Notes: generated from the sequence alone by a model not told the origin. Shown: positions 42,113-51,413, numbered from the stretch's first letter. The stretch is 64,000 nt of DNA from Acidovorax sp. (GCF_027492855.1 NZ_JAPUDY010000027.1:1-64000), one strand, 5' to 3'. Numbers and translations are program-made.

Positions 42113-43251
42113 CTCGCATGCCATCTGTTGGCCGCCCGTGGACGGGCGACATTCTCACCCCTGAAGGTTTCATCCGTGGCGTACTCAGCCACGAAGACGG
42201 GCGCATCACGCGCATCAGCGGCGACTCCATACCCCAGGCGCAGGCCGGACAAAGCGGCCTGCCCATCGTTTTGCCGGGTTTCATTGACCTGCATGTGCAC
42301 GGCGGCGGCGGCGCCGATGTGATGGATGGCGGCGATGCTGCAACCCGCCTGTGCAGGGCGCATGCCCGCCACGGCACCACCAGCCTGCTGGCCACTACCA
42401 TGACGGCCGAGCGCGACGAGCTGCGCACCGCCTTTGCCGCGATGGTGCCGCTTGCGCAGCAACGCCCCACAGGTGCCGCGCGCATCCTGGGCGTGCACCT
42501 GGAAGGCCCTTACCTCAACCGCGACCGGCTCGGCGCGCAGCCCGACTGCACCCGCACGCTGGACTTGGCCGAGGTGGATGCCCTGAGCGCGCAGGTGCCT
42601 ATACGCGCCCTGACCCTCGCCCCCGAGGTGCCCGGCCACATGGACGTGATTCCAGAACTGATACAACGCGGCATCCGCGTGCAGATCGGGCACAGCGCAG
42701 GTTGCTACGAAGACGGCGTGCAGGCTTTGAAACAAGGCGCGCAGAGCTTTACGCACTTGTTCAATGCCATGAGCGGCCTGCACCACCGCAACCCCGGCAT
42801 GGTGGGCGCGGCCCTGGCCCACGCGCAATATGCCGAGATCATTCCCGACCTCTTGCACGTGCATCCCGGTGCACTGCGCGCTGCGCTGCGTGCCATTCCC
42901 AACCTGTACTGCGTGAGCGACGCCACGGCTGCCACCGGCATGCCCGACGGCGAATACCCCCTGGGCCGCCAGCGCGTTTTCAAGTGCATGGGCGGCGTGC
43001 GCCTGGCCGACGGAACGCTGGCCGGCAGCGCCCTGACGCTGGACGTGGCGTTGCGCAATCTCTTGTCATTGGGCCTGGGGCTGGAGGACGCATCGCGGCG
43101 CCTTTCGGTCCATGCGGCCGACTACCTCGGGCTGGCCGATCGCGGACGCCTGCAAACCGGAGCCTGGGCCGATTTCGTGGTGCTGGGCTCCGATCTTCAA
43201 CTCCAACAAGTATCGATAGAAGGTGAATTGATTGAACTCGCTCATGCATGA
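42109..43251 (+). CDS. nagA: N-acetylglucosamine-6-phosphate deacetylase
   Basis: A 380-residue amidohydrolase. A TTG start at 42109 is favoured by the GAGGAG SD six bases upstream; ATG 42118 is the alternative. Metal and substrate sites are seen in GFIDLHVHGGGGADVMDG, GVHLEGPYLN, RVQIGHSAGCYEDG, THLFNAMSGLHHRNPG and the catalytic aspartate in YCVSDATAATGMPDG. It removes acetate from GlcNAc-6-phosphate to give glucosamine-6-phosphate. It is coupled to the kinase upstream (4-bp overlap) and overlaps the SIS-domain gene by 20 bp. Confidence 0.92.
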   Translation: MTRMPSVGRPWTGDILTPEGFIRGVLSHEDGRITRISGDSIPQAQAGQSGLPIVLPGFIDLHVHGGGGADVMDGGDAATRLCRAHARHGTTSLLATTMTAERDELRTAFAAMVPLAQQRPTGAARILGVHLEGPYLNRDRLGAQPDCTRTLDLAEVDALSAQVPIRALTLAPEVPGHMDVIPELIQRGIRVQIGHSAGCYEDGVQALKQGAQSFTHLFNAMSGLHHRNPGMVGAALAHAQYAEIIPDLLHVHPGALRAALRAIPNLYCVSDATAATGMPDGEYPLGRQRVFKCMGGVRLADGTLAGSALTLDVALRNLLSLGLGLEDASRRLSVHAADYLGLADRGRLQTGAWADFVVLGSDLQLQQVSIEGELIELAHA

Positions 43252-44257
43252 AGAGCTGCGGCAGGCCCCTGAAGTGATCGCCCGCCAGTTGCAAGCCGAC
43301 ACCGACACCTTGCAAGCACTGACACAGCACCTGCGCACGCAGTGCAGGGGGCCGCTGCTGACCCTGGCGCGCGGCAGCTCCGACCACGCGGCCCACTACA
43401 TGGCTTACCTCATCATGTCCCGGCTGGGGCGTGTGGTGGCGTCCATGCCACCTTCGGTGATGACGCTGCACGGCAGCCAGGTGCATACCGAGGGGCTGGC
43501 GTCTTTTGCCTTTTCGCAGTCGGGACAAAGCCCCGACCTGGTACTGCCCACACGCGACCTGACCGAGCGTGGCGCCACCACGGTGGCGCTGGTGAATGCC
43601 CCCGAATCACCACTGAGCACGGCGGCACACTGGCACCTGGGCCTGCATGCGGGCCCCGAGCGCAGCGTGGCCGCCACCAAGAGCTACATCGCACAGTTGG
43701 TGGCCGGTGCACGCATTGCGGCCCACTGGCAAGGCGATGCCCCGCTCATCCAAGCCCTGCAAGCCTTGCCCGACGACCTGCTGCGTGCACAAGCCCAAAA
43801 CTGGGATGCGGCCCTGGCGCCGCTGAAAAATGCACGCGGGCTGTATGTGATCGGACGAGGACTGGGGCTGCCCATTGCCATGGAAGCCGCCCTCAAGTTC
43901 AAGGAGACCTGCACCTTGCACGCCGAGGCCTTCTCGGGCGCCGAGCTGCGCCACGGTCCCATGGCCCTGGTGGATGCGGCGCACCCCGTACTGATATTTG
44001 CCCCGCGCGGCCCCGCCCAAAACGGCCTGCTGGCACTGGCCAGCGACCTGCGTGCCATGGGTGTACCCCTGCTGCTGGCTGCGCCCCAGGGCGCCGCAGA
44101 CCGCATCGAACTGCCCCTGTCGCAAGCACAGCACCCGGACCTGGACCCCATCGTGGCGGTACAAAGCTTCTATGTCATGGTGGAGGCGCTGTCGCGCGCA
44201 CGCGGGTTCGACCCGGACAAGCCCCGCCACCTCAAAAAAGTCACGCTGACACACTGA
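43232..44257 (+). CDS. SIS-domain glucosamine-6-phosphate deaminase/isomerase (NagB-II type)
   Basis: A 341-residue protein with two SIS domains: LLTLARGSSDHAAHYMAYL with SFAFSQSGQSPDLV, and LYVIGRGLGLPIAMEAALKF with HAEAFSGAELRHGPMALVD. It resembles the isomerase half of GlmS but lacks the glutaminase domain, the layout of NagB-II/AgaS enzymes. It probably converts glucosamine-6-phosphate to fructose-6-phosphate and ammonia, completing the pathway after NagA. The TTG start at 43232 has a GAAGGTG SD, and ATG 43244 is the alternative. It overlaps nagA by 20 bp. Confidence 0.87.
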   Translation: MNSLMHEELRQAPEVIARQLQADTDTLQALTQHLRTQCRGPLLTLARGSSDHAAHYMAYLIMSRLGRVVASMPPSVMTLHGSQVHTEGLASFAFSQSGQSPDLVLPTRDLTERGATTVALVNAPESPLSTAAHWHLGLHAGPERSVAATKSYIAQLVAGARIAAHWQGDAPLIQALQALPDDLLRAQAQNWDAALAPLKNARGLYVIGRGLGLPIAMEAALKFKETCTLHAEAFSGAELRHGPMALVDAAHPVLIFAPRGPAQNGLLALASDLRAMGVPLLLAAPQGAADRIELPLSQAQHPDLDPIVAVQSFYVMVEALSRARGFDPDKPRHLKKVTLTH

Positions 44258-44335
44258 GATCCGGCACCCCACAAGCGCTGCCGGGCGGCCCGGACTTGGC
44301 AGCCCTCTTGCGGGCCGCGCGACAATCGGGCCACC

Positions 44336-45436
44336 ATGACCCACGCACACCGCTCCGCCACCCCCATTTCCACCCACGACACCACGCGCATTGACGACAC
44401 GCGCATCAAGGCCGTGCGACCACTCATCACGCCTGCGCTGCTGCAGGAATGGCTGCCCACACCCGACGCCACACAAACGCTGGTCGAGAGCAGCCGCGCC
44501 GCCATCTCGCGCGTGCTGCACGGCCAGGACGACCGGCTCATCGTGGTGGTGGGGCCCTGCTCCATCCACGACCACGGCCAGGCGATGGACTACGCCCGCC
44601 AACTCAAGGTGCAGGCCGACGCACTGACCGATGACCTGCTCATCGTAATGCGCGTGTACTTCGAAAAGCCCCGCACCACCGTGGGCTGGAAGGGCTACAT
44701 CAACGACCCGCACCTCGATGGCAGCTTCGCCATCAACGAAGGCCTGGAGCTGGCGCGCCAGTTGCTGCTGGACGTGCTGGCCACGGGCCTGCCAGTGGGC
44801 ACGGAGTTCCTGGACCTGCTCTCGCCGCAATTCATCAGCGACCTGGTGAGCTGGGGCGCAATCGGTGCGCGCACCACCGAGAGCCAGAGCCACCGCCAGT
44901 TGGCCAGCGGCCTCTCATGCCCCGTGGGTTTCAAGAACGGCACCGATGGCGGCGTGAAGGTGGCGAGCGACGCCATCCAGGCAGCCAGCGCAGCACATGC
45001 CTTCATGGGCATGACCAAGATGGGCCAGGCCGCGATCTTCGAGACGCGCGGCAACAACGACTGCCACGTGATCCTGCGCGGAGGCAAACAGCCCAACTAC
45101 AGTGCAGCCGATGTGGATGCCACCTGTGCGGTGCTCAAGGCTGCGGGCCTGCGCGAGCAGGTGATGATCGACGTGAGCCACGCCAACAGCAGCAAGCAGC
45201 ACCAGCGCCAGATCACGGTGGCGGGCGAGGTGGCACAGCAGATTGCGGCCGGCGACGCACGCATCACGGGCCTCATGATCGAGAGCCATTTGCAGGAAGG
45301 CCGCCAGGACATCCTGCCCGGCCAGCCGCTCAAGCACGGTGTGTCGGTGACCGATGCCTGCATCAGCCTGGCGCAGACCGTGCCGGTGCTCGAAAGCCTG
45401 GCTGCCGCCGTGCGCGCCCGCCGCTCGCGCGCCTGA
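44336..45436 (+). CDS. aroG: 3-deoxy-7-phosphoheptulonate (DAHP) synthase, class I
   Basis: A 366-residue enzyme that condenses phosphoenolpyruvate and erythrose-4-phosphate, the entry step of aromatic amino acid synthesis. The class I (AroF/G/H) signature is clear: VVVGPCSIHDHGQAMDYAR, VYFEKPRTTVGWKG, GARTTESQSHRQLASG, PVGFKNGTDG, ILRGGKQPNYSAADVD and MIDVSHANSSKQ. Which effector inhibits it (Phe, Tyr or Trp) cannot be read. It lies 78 bp after the sugar genes and is probably a separate unit. Confidence 0.92.
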   Translation: MTHAHRSATPISTHDTTRIDDTRIKAVRPLITPALLQEWLPTPDATQTLVESSRAAISRVLHGQDDRLIVVVGPCSIHDHGQAMDYARQLKVQADALTDDLLIVMRVYFEKPRTTVGWKGYINDPHLDGSFAINEGLELARQLLLDVLATGLPVGTEFLDLLSPQFISDLVSWGAIGARTTESQSHRQLASGLSCPVGFKNGTDGGVKVASDAIQAASAAHAFMGMTKMGQAAIFETRGNNDCHVILRGGKQPNYSAADVDATCAVLKAAGLREQVMIDVSHANSSKQHQRQITVAGEVAQQIAAGDARITGLMIESHLQEGRQDILPGQPLKHGVSVTDACISLAQTVPVLESLAAAVRARRSRA

Positions 45437-45474
45437 TGGCAACCGCCGTTTCACTTTTTTGGTGCAAGCCTGCG

Positions 45475-45543
45475 CACAGCCCGTACGCAAAAACGGGCTG
45501 TGCGGTGTAGGATTGCCCCTGAAAAAACCGGGGCTCCGGCCCC
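45475..45543 (+). terminator. Hairpins between aroG and the large GGDEF-EAL gene
   Basis: CACAGCCCGT-ACGCAAAA-ACGGGCTGTG (45475-45502) is a perfect 10-bp stem. GGGGC-TCCG-GCCCC (45530-45543) and the CCTC/GAGG pairing beyond it follow. The first could end aroG transcription, though without a T-run. The second set lies in the 5' region of the sensor gene. No match to a known c-di-GMP riboswitch was recognised. Confidence 0.45.
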
Positions 45544-45699
45544 TCGGGTTCTTGCCTGAGGGACAACCGATCCGCATGGCCCCACCTACCGCCCGATTGC
45601 CTTGCTGACGCTGCTCCATGCCACCGCCAACGACCGCCCCGGATGGCCCCGGATGGGCCGGTGCGCGCCTCTTGCTTTTGGTATCGCAACCGCCTGACC

Positions 45700-48600
45700 A
45701 TGGTTTCAGCGCAAGATCCCGCAGAGGCCGCGCGGCTTCAGGCACTGCAGTCTTACGCAATCCTCGACACACCGGCCGAGGATGACTTCGATCAACTGGC
45801 CCAACTGGCAGCCCAGGTGTGCCAGTGCCCCATGGCCGTGGTCAATTTTCTGGACCATGAACGCCAGTGGTTCAAGGCAGCAGTGGGTGTCCCTTTTCGC
45901 GAAACCGACCGCGCCATCGCGTTCTGTGCCTATGCCCTAAGCGGCAGTCGCGACCCCCTGGTGGTGCCCGATACCGCCCTGGACCCCACATTCGCCCACA
46001 ACCCTCTGGTGCTCGAAGAGCCCCACATCCGGTTTTACGCCTGCGTTCCCCTGGTGACGGACGAAGGCTTCGCGCTGGGCACGATGGCCGTGCTCGATGC
46101 CGTGCCCCGCACCCTGTTGCCTGAGCAACTGGAAGGCCTGCGCATGCTGGCGAACCAGGCCATGGCCCAGCTGGAGCTGCGCCGCCAAAAGCAGGTGCTG
46201 GCCGGGCTGGTCCGCCAGCGTGACCAGATGCATGCCGAGCTGCTCGCGCAAGGCGAAACACTGCGGGTGGCCGGGCAGATCGCGCGGGTGGGCGGCTGGA
46301 TCATCGAACTGCCCAGCCTGCAATTGAGCTGGTCTCAAGAGATCGCTGCCGCCTACGGCATTGCGCAGGGTGAGGGCACGGCGGCCCATATCCTGCAGTT
46401 GTACACCGCGCCCCACCGCGCGACCATGCAGAAGGCATTTGACGATTGCATGCAGTGGGGCACGCCTTTCGATGTCGAGGCCGAGGTGATCCTGCCCGGC
46501 AACCGGCATTTCTGGGTGCGCACGGCAGGGCAGGCGGTGCGCGATGCAAACGGCCACATCATCCGCGTGCAGGGTGCGGTGCAGGACATCACGGCGCAGC
46601 AACAGGCCCACCAGGCCCGGCGGTTCAGCGAAGAACGTTTTCACCTGGTGTCGCGCGCCACGGCCGATGCGGTATGGGACTGGAACCTCCACACCGACGC
46701 CATGTGGTGGAACGAAGGCCTGCAAAACCTTTTTGGCCTTTGGCTGGACCAACTGCCCCCCGACAGCACCTCCTGGACACTGCGCCTGCACCCTGATGAG
46801 AGCGACGCGGTGATCCGGGGCATTCACCGCGCCATCGATGGCACGGACCACCATTGGTCTGCGGAATACCGGTTTCGCCGCAGCGACGGCAGCTACGCCT
46901 GGGTGCAGGACCGGGGTTTCCTGATCCGCGACGACCAGGGCAAGGCCGTTCGCATGGTGGGTGGCATGACCGACATCAGCGCACAAAAGCTGGCCGATCT
47001 GGACGCCCAGCGCGATGCGCAGAACCACACCGAGCTGCTGCAGGTGCAGCAGCGCATCTCCTCGCTCGACATGCCCTTGCCCGAGGTGCTGCAGCTGGTG
47101 GCCGACACAGTGCAGCGGCAAACCCATGCGCGCGGCGCCATGGTGGAGCTGCTGCTGGGCCAGCAGTTGTTGGCCCAGGCTTCGGCAGGCGACCATGTGC
47201 GGCCCGTGGGCAACCTGCTGCCCGTGGACCAGAGCCTGCTGTGGCCCGCGCTCAGCGAAGGGCGCACCGTGGTGTGCAACGACACCGAGGCCGAAGGCTG
47301 GGACATGGCCTCGATGCCCCATCGCCACGGCGTGCGCTCGGTCATGGCCGTTCCGCTGCGCAGCGGCGATGCGATCGTGGGCTCGCTCAAGGTCACCTCC
47401 GACAAGGCCAACGCGTTCTCGCGCCGCGACGTGGCCCACCTGGAGATCCTCACCGAATCGCTGGGCTCCACGGTGCAACTGCGCCATATGGCCGGACAAC
47501 TGCGCGCCTCCGAGCTGCAATACCGCATGCTGTTCGACGAGCACCCGCACCCGATGTGGGTGTATGACAAAGAAACGCTGCGCCTGCAGGCCGTGAACCG
47601 GTCGATGGAAACCCTCTACGGCTACACCGAGGCCGAACTGCTCACCATGTTGATCAGCGACCTGTGGCCGGTGGAGCTTCGCGAGGGGGCATACGCCAGC
47701 ATCGATGCCATCATTGCGACGGGCCAGCCCAACAGGTCCATCCTGCGCCGCCACGTCAAGAAGGACGGCACGCAGATGGACATGGAAATCACGGCCGGCA
47801 GCATCAGCTTCAATGGCCGCCCCGCGCGCCAGGTGCTCGCCGCCGATGTGACCGCGCGCCTGCGCACCGAGCGCGAACTGGCGCGCATGGGCCGCGCCCA
47901 GCGCCTCTTGAGTGCCTGCAATGAAACACTGATTCGCGCCACCTCCGAGACGGCGCTGCTGCAGGCGATCTGCCAGATTGCCGTGGACATCGGTGGCTAC
48001 CGCATGGGTTGGGTGGGGTTTGCGCTGGACGACGAGCGCCAATCCATAGAACCCGTGGCCCATGCGGGCTACAACCCCGGCTATCTGGAAAACCTGCGCC
48101 TGTCCTGGTCGGCCGACGACCGCTATGGCCGGGGCCCGGCGGGCACCGCAGTGCGCTCGGGCAAACCCGTGATCGTGCAGGACATCCGCACCGAAGGCAA
48201 CTTTGCCGATTGGACCGAGCGCATGCTCGAGCACGGTTTCCACGGCGTGATCTGCCTGCCTCTGCAGCACCGTGACCGCACCTTTGGCCTGCTGTACCTG
48301 TACGCGCCCGACATCCTGCAGATCAGCCCCGAAGAAGCCGCGCTGCTGCAAGAGCTCTCCAATGACCTGGCCTTTGGCATCACCAGCCTGCGCGCGCACA
48401 AGGCGCAGCAGCGCATGCAAGCCTCAGTGCTCAAGGTGGCGGCCGCCGTATCGGCCAGCACGGGCACGGAATTCTTCGTGCAACTGGTGCACAACATGAC
48501 CGACGCTCTGGGTGCCCAGGGCGGCTGCCTGTTGCGGCTGTTGCCGGGCGTGCAGGGACAGGCCCCCAGGGTGAGCTCGCTGGCGACGGTGCTGGACGGC

Positions 48601-50577
48601 CACCTGCTGCCGCCCGAGGAATACACCCTGCAGGGCACACCCAGCCTGACCCTGCTGACGCAGCGCGACTTCGTGGTGACCGACAGGGTGCAGCAGCTGT
48701 ACCCCGAGGCGCCCTTGCTGCTCCAGGTGGGCGCGCAGGGTTATGCCGGGCAGCAGTTGTCCAACGCCGATGGCGAGGTGGTGGGCATCGTGTTCGTGGT
48801 GTTCCGCCAGGCCATTGCCGAGACGGATTTCATCACCTCCACGCTGCAGATCTTCGCCTCTCGGGCCTCAGCAGAAATCGAACGCCAACTGGCCGATGCG
48901 CGCATCCGGCACCAGGCCTCGCTGCTGGACAAGGCGCAAGATGCCATCCTGGTGCGCGACCTCAACCACCGCGTCATCTACTGGAACAAAAGCGCCGAGC
49001 GCCTGTATGGCTGGTCGCAGCTGCAGGCGCTGGGCCAGTCCATCGAAACCCTGCTCTACGACGACCCCACCCATTTCCGCCACGCCACAGAGGCCGTGCT
49101 GACGCATGACGAATGGACGGGCGAGATCGTTCAGCGCCACCAGAACGGCAGCAGCATCGAAGTCGAGGGCCGCTGGACGCTGGTGCGTGGCGACGATGGC
49201 CAGCCGCAGTCCGTGCTGGCCATCAACACCGACATCCGCCAGCGCAAGGCCAGCGAGCGCGAGATACAGCGCCTGGCCTTCTACGACGCGCTCACTGGCC
49301 TACCCAACCGCATGCTGCTCATGGACCGCGTGCACCAGGCACTGGCCTCGGCACAGCGGCGCCACCAGGGCGGGGCGCTGCTGTTCATCGACCTGGACAA
49401 CTTCAAGACCCTGAACGACACCCTGGGCCACGACCAGGGTGACCTGTTGCTGCAGCAAGTGGCGCAGCGCCTGAACACCTGTGTGCGCAGCGTGGACACC
49501 GTGGCGCGCCTGGGTGGCGATGAGTTTGTGGTGATGCTCGAAGAGCTCAGCCCCAAACCCCACGAGCTGGCCATGCACGCCCGCAGCGTGGGTGAAAAAA
49601 TCCTGACCATGCTGGCCGTTCCCTACGCGCTGGCGGGTTACCAGTACCGCAGCACGCCCAGCATCGGCATTGCCCCCTTCACGGGCGAGCAGAGCAGCGT
49701 GGGCGAGTTGCTCAAGCAGGCGGACCTGGCCATGTACCAGGCCAAGACAGCCGGGCGCAACACGCTGCGCTTTTTTGACCCCGACATGCAGGCCGTGGTC
49801 ACGGCGCGTGCCGCGCTGGAGGCCGACCTGCGCTCCGCGCTCGCACAAGACGAGTTTTTGCTGCACTTTCAGCCGCAGGTGCGCCAGTCCGGCCACTGTG
49901 TGGGGGTGGAGGCCCTGCTGCGCTGGGCCCATCCACAGCGCGGCATGGTGTCACCCGCACAGTTCATCCCGCTGGCCGAAGAAACCGGGCTCATCCTGCC
50001 GCTGGGCCGCTGGGTGCTGCACAGCGCCTGCCAGTTGCTGGCCAGCTGGCAGTCAGACCCTGAACTCGCCCACCTGACCATGGCCGTCAACGTGAGTTCA
50101 CGCCAATTCCGCCACTCCAGCTTTGTGGACGACGTGGCCCGCGTGCTGGCCATCACCGGTGCGCCATCCGGCCAGCTCAAGCTGGAGCTGACCGAAAGCG
50201 TGCTGGTGGAAGACATGGAAACCACCATCGCCACCATGGAGGCGCTGCGCTCGTACGGGGTGGGCTTCTCGCTGGACGACTTTGGCACCGGCTACTCCAG
50301 CCTGAGTTACCTCAAGCGCATGCCGCTCGACCAGCTCAAGATCGACCAGAGTTTTGTGCACGACCTGCTCACCGACCCCAACGACGCCGCAATCGTGGAC
50401 ACCATCATCGGCCTGTCACGCAGCCTGGGCCTGGAAGTCATTGCCGAAGGCGTAGAAACCCCCGAGCAACGCGAGCTGCTGGCCCGCGCAGGCTGCCAGC
50501 TCTACCAGGGCTACCTGTTCAGCCGACCCCTGTCCATGGACGTTCTGGACAGCTTCCTGCGGACTTTGCCCAAGTAA
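45700..50577 (+). CDS. Large cytoplasmic GAF/PAS sensor with GGDEF and EAL domains
   Basis: A 1,625-residue protein, counting from ATG 45700 (poor SD; the frame is open upstream to 45643). No membrane helices are evident. Domains in order are GAF (~20-165), PAS (~185-300), PAS (~308-430), GAF (~450-590), PAS (~603-725), GAF (~735-900), GAF (~910-1060), PAS (~1067-1185), GGDEF (~1190-1360) and EAL (~1370-1620). The cyclase motif RLGGDEFVVML is intact, with an RSVD inhibitory site before it. The EAL site shows VEALLRWAHPQRG, ELTESVLVEDM and DDFGTGYSSLSYL. It could make or degrade c-di-GMP in response to several ligands. Confidence 0.9.
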   Translation: MVSAQDPAEAARLQALQSYAILDTPAEDDFDQLAQLAAQVCQCPMAVVNFLDHERQWFKAAVGVPFRETDRAIAFCAYALSGSRDPLVVPDTALDPTFAHNPLVLEEPHIRFYACVPLVTDEGFALGTMAVLDAVPRTLLPEQLEGLRMLANQAMAQLELRRQKQVLAGLVRQRDQMHAELLAQGETLRVAGQIARVGGWIIELPSLQLSWSQEIAAAYGIAQGEGTAAHILQLYTAPHRATMQKAFDDCMQWGTPFDVEAEVILPGNRHFWVRTAGQAVRDANGHIIRVQGAVQDITAQQQAHQARRFSEERFHLVSRATADAVWDWNLHTDAMWWNEGLQNLFGLWLDQLPPDSTSWTLRLHPDESDAVIRGIHRAIDGTDHHWSAEYRFRRSDGSYAWVQDRGFLIRDDQGKAVRMVGGMTDISAQKLADLDAQRDAQNHTELLQVQQRISSLDMPLPEVLQLVADTVQRQTHARGAMVELLLGQQLLAQASAGDHVRPVGNLLPVDQSLLWPALSEGRTVVCNDTEAEGWDMASMPHRHGVRSVMAVPLRSGDAIVGSLKVTSDKANAFSRRDVAHLEILTESLGSTVQLRHMAGQLRASELQYRMLFDEHPHPMWVYDKETLRLQAVNRSMETLYGYTEAELLTMLISDLWPVELREGAYASIDAIIATGQPNRSILRRHVKKDGTQMDMEITAGSISFNGRPARQVLAADVTARLRTERELARMGRAQRLLSACNETLIRATSETALLQAICQIAVDIGGYRMGWVGFALDDERQSIEPVAHAGYNPGYLENLRLSWSADDRYGRGPAGTAVRSGKPVIVQDIRTEGNFADWTERMLEHGFHGVICLPLQHRDRTFGLLYLYAPDILQISPEEAALLQELSNDLAFGITSLRAHKAQQRMQASVLKVAAAVSASTGTEFFVQLVHNMTDALGAQGGCLLRLLPGVQGQAPRVSSLATVLDGHLLPPEEYTLQGTPSLTLLTQRDFVVTDRVQQLYPEAPLLLQVGAQGYAGQQLSNADGEVVGIVFVVFRQAIAETDFITSTLQIFASRASAEIERQLADARIRHQASLLDKAQDAILVRDLNHRVIYWNKSAERLYGWSQLQALGQSIETLLYDDPTHFRHATEAVLTHDEWTGEIVQRHQNGSSIEVEGRWTLVRGDDGQPQSVLAINTDIRQRKASEREIQRLAFYDALTGLPNRMLLMDRVHQALASAQRRHQGGALLFIDLDNFKTLNDTLGHDQGDLLLQQVAQRLNTCVRSVDTVARLGGDEFVVMLEELSPKPHELAMHARSVGEKILTMLAVPYALAGYQYRSTPSIGIAPFTGEQSSVGELLKQADLAMYQAKTAGRNTLRFFDPDMQAVVTARAALEADLRSALAQDEFLLHFQPQVRQSGHCVGVEALLRWAHPQRGMVSPAQFIPLAEETGLILPLGRWVLHSACQLLASWQSDPELAHLTMAVNVSSRQFRHSSFVDDVARVLAITGAPSGQLKLELTESVLVEDMETTIATMEALRSYGVGFSLDDFGTGYSSLSYLKRMPLDQLKIDQSFVHDLLTDPNDAAIVDTIIGLSRSLGLEVIAEGVETPEQRELLARAGCQLYQGYLFSRPLSMDVLDSFLRTLPK

Positions 50578-50600
50578 GGGGCTTTTTCTTGCCGTCCTGG

Positions 50601-50632
50601 AAAAAACCGCAGCCTGGCCTGCGGTTTTTTTT
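50601..50632 (+). terminator. Rho-independent terminator after the GGDEF-EAL gene
   Basis: AAAAAA-CCGCAG-CCTGGC-CTGCGG-TTTTTTTT is a perfect 6-bp GC stem flanked by A and T runs, 24 bp after the stop codon. The A-run on the left means that it would also work for transcription arriving from the right. Confidence 0.93.
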
Positions 50633-50737
50633 GGGCCCAAGCTTGCGCTTTGCCTTTGCAAAGCGTCTGGAGAGGCATGCACCGGCATGCGGATCCGAGC
50701 GCAGGAGTTGCCCTCTGTCTTTCTTCTTATGTCTTTT

Positions 50738-50943
50738 ATAAATACATAGTCGTAGTAGTAGAGGGCGGCCTTTGGTGTGGACAAGTGGATTTTTCCAAAC
50801 CCTGGCGCGCACTTGGCGGCAGATCAACCCTGTGCACCGACCCCTCGCGCCGCTGTCTCGGAAGCGGGGACAAAAGTCAGAAGGCGCCGCTGTCTGTGGA
50901 TAACCCTTGGCTTGTGCCAAAACTATCCCCAGTTTTACGCACC
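50738..50943. other. Origin-like module A (AT-rich stretch, TAG triplets, DnaA-box-like sites)
   Basis: Read on the minus strand this is TTGTCCACA (50784-50776), a 14-nt GC-rich gap, five triplets CTA-CTA-CTA-CGA-CTA (50761-50747) and an AT-rich run. That is the order DnaA box, GC spacer, DnaA-trio, unwinding region described for bacterial origins. Further sites are TGTGGATAA (50895-50903, a perfect DnaA box in reverse), CTATCCCCA (50923-50931) and a degenerate TTACGCACC (50935-50943). TTGTGCCA at 50912 is shared with module B. No convincing gene overlaps it. Confidence 0.6.
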
Positions 50944-50970
50944 GGGCCGTAGATTACTCTGGTTTCATAA

Positions 50971-51030
50971 GAAATTGGCCTCTAGCGCTTGATGTATAAG
51001 CGCAAGTAGCTATTCAATTGATAGCAAATT
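50971..51030. repeat. Intergenic palindromic repeat, copy 5
   Basis: GAAATTGGCCTCTAGCGCTT, then GATGTATAAGCGCAAGTAGCTATTCAATTGATAGCAAATT. The left arm TAGCGCTT is intact and the right arm is AAGCGCAA. It lies between the two origin-like modules. Confidence 0.8.
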
Positions 51031-51208
51031 GAGAAATCCCACGGCACAGACGCCACGGCGCAACGGTCTGCTCTGTGCAAGAAACCATCAAAACAGTTGC
51101 CCCTTCGTCCGGCGCTGTTGCCCGGCCCGCACCCCCCACTTTTAGCGCCACCTCCACCCGCGTCTTTGTGCCCCGGAGTTGGGCTTCTGGTTATTCTTCT
51201 ATGGTTCT

Positions 51209-51413
51209 ATATATAAATAGCAGTAGTAGTAGAGCAAGCCCTTTTCTGTGGACAAGCTGCTTTTCTTCAATGCTGGCGCGGGTTTGCGTTGCTGCAAAGT
51301 GTGTGTGGCGGGCTGCACAAAACGCGGGGCTCACCGACAACAACTTTGCAGCGGCGCTCCATCGTGTGGATAACCGCCCGGTTGTGCCAGAACTGTTCCC
51401 AGACTTATCCACA
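51209..51413. other. Origin-like module B (duplicate of module A)
   Basis: The same elements recur at almost the same spacing as in module A: TATATAAATA, triplets TAG-CAG-TAG-TAG-TAG (51218-51232), a 14-nt gap, TGTGGACAA (51247-51255), then TGTGGATAA (51365-51373) 118 bp later (119 in A), TTGTGCCA at 51382 (17 bp further in both) and TTATCCACA (51405-51413), a perfect DnaA box. The sequence between the elements has diverged, so conservation of the sites is selective. The distance between modules is 471 bp. Confidence 0.6.

Noticed and set aside
45437..45699. c-di-GMP (GEMM) riboswitch upstream of the GGDEF-EAL gene
   Set aside because: The hairpins present do not show the conserved GEMM core sequence; only generic stems are visible.
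50650..50952. 100-codon open frame over origin-like module A
   Set aside because: It has no SD or recognisable protein features, is rich in Cys/Arg/Trp-type shadow composition, and crosses the DnaA-box-like sites; a non-coding role fits better.
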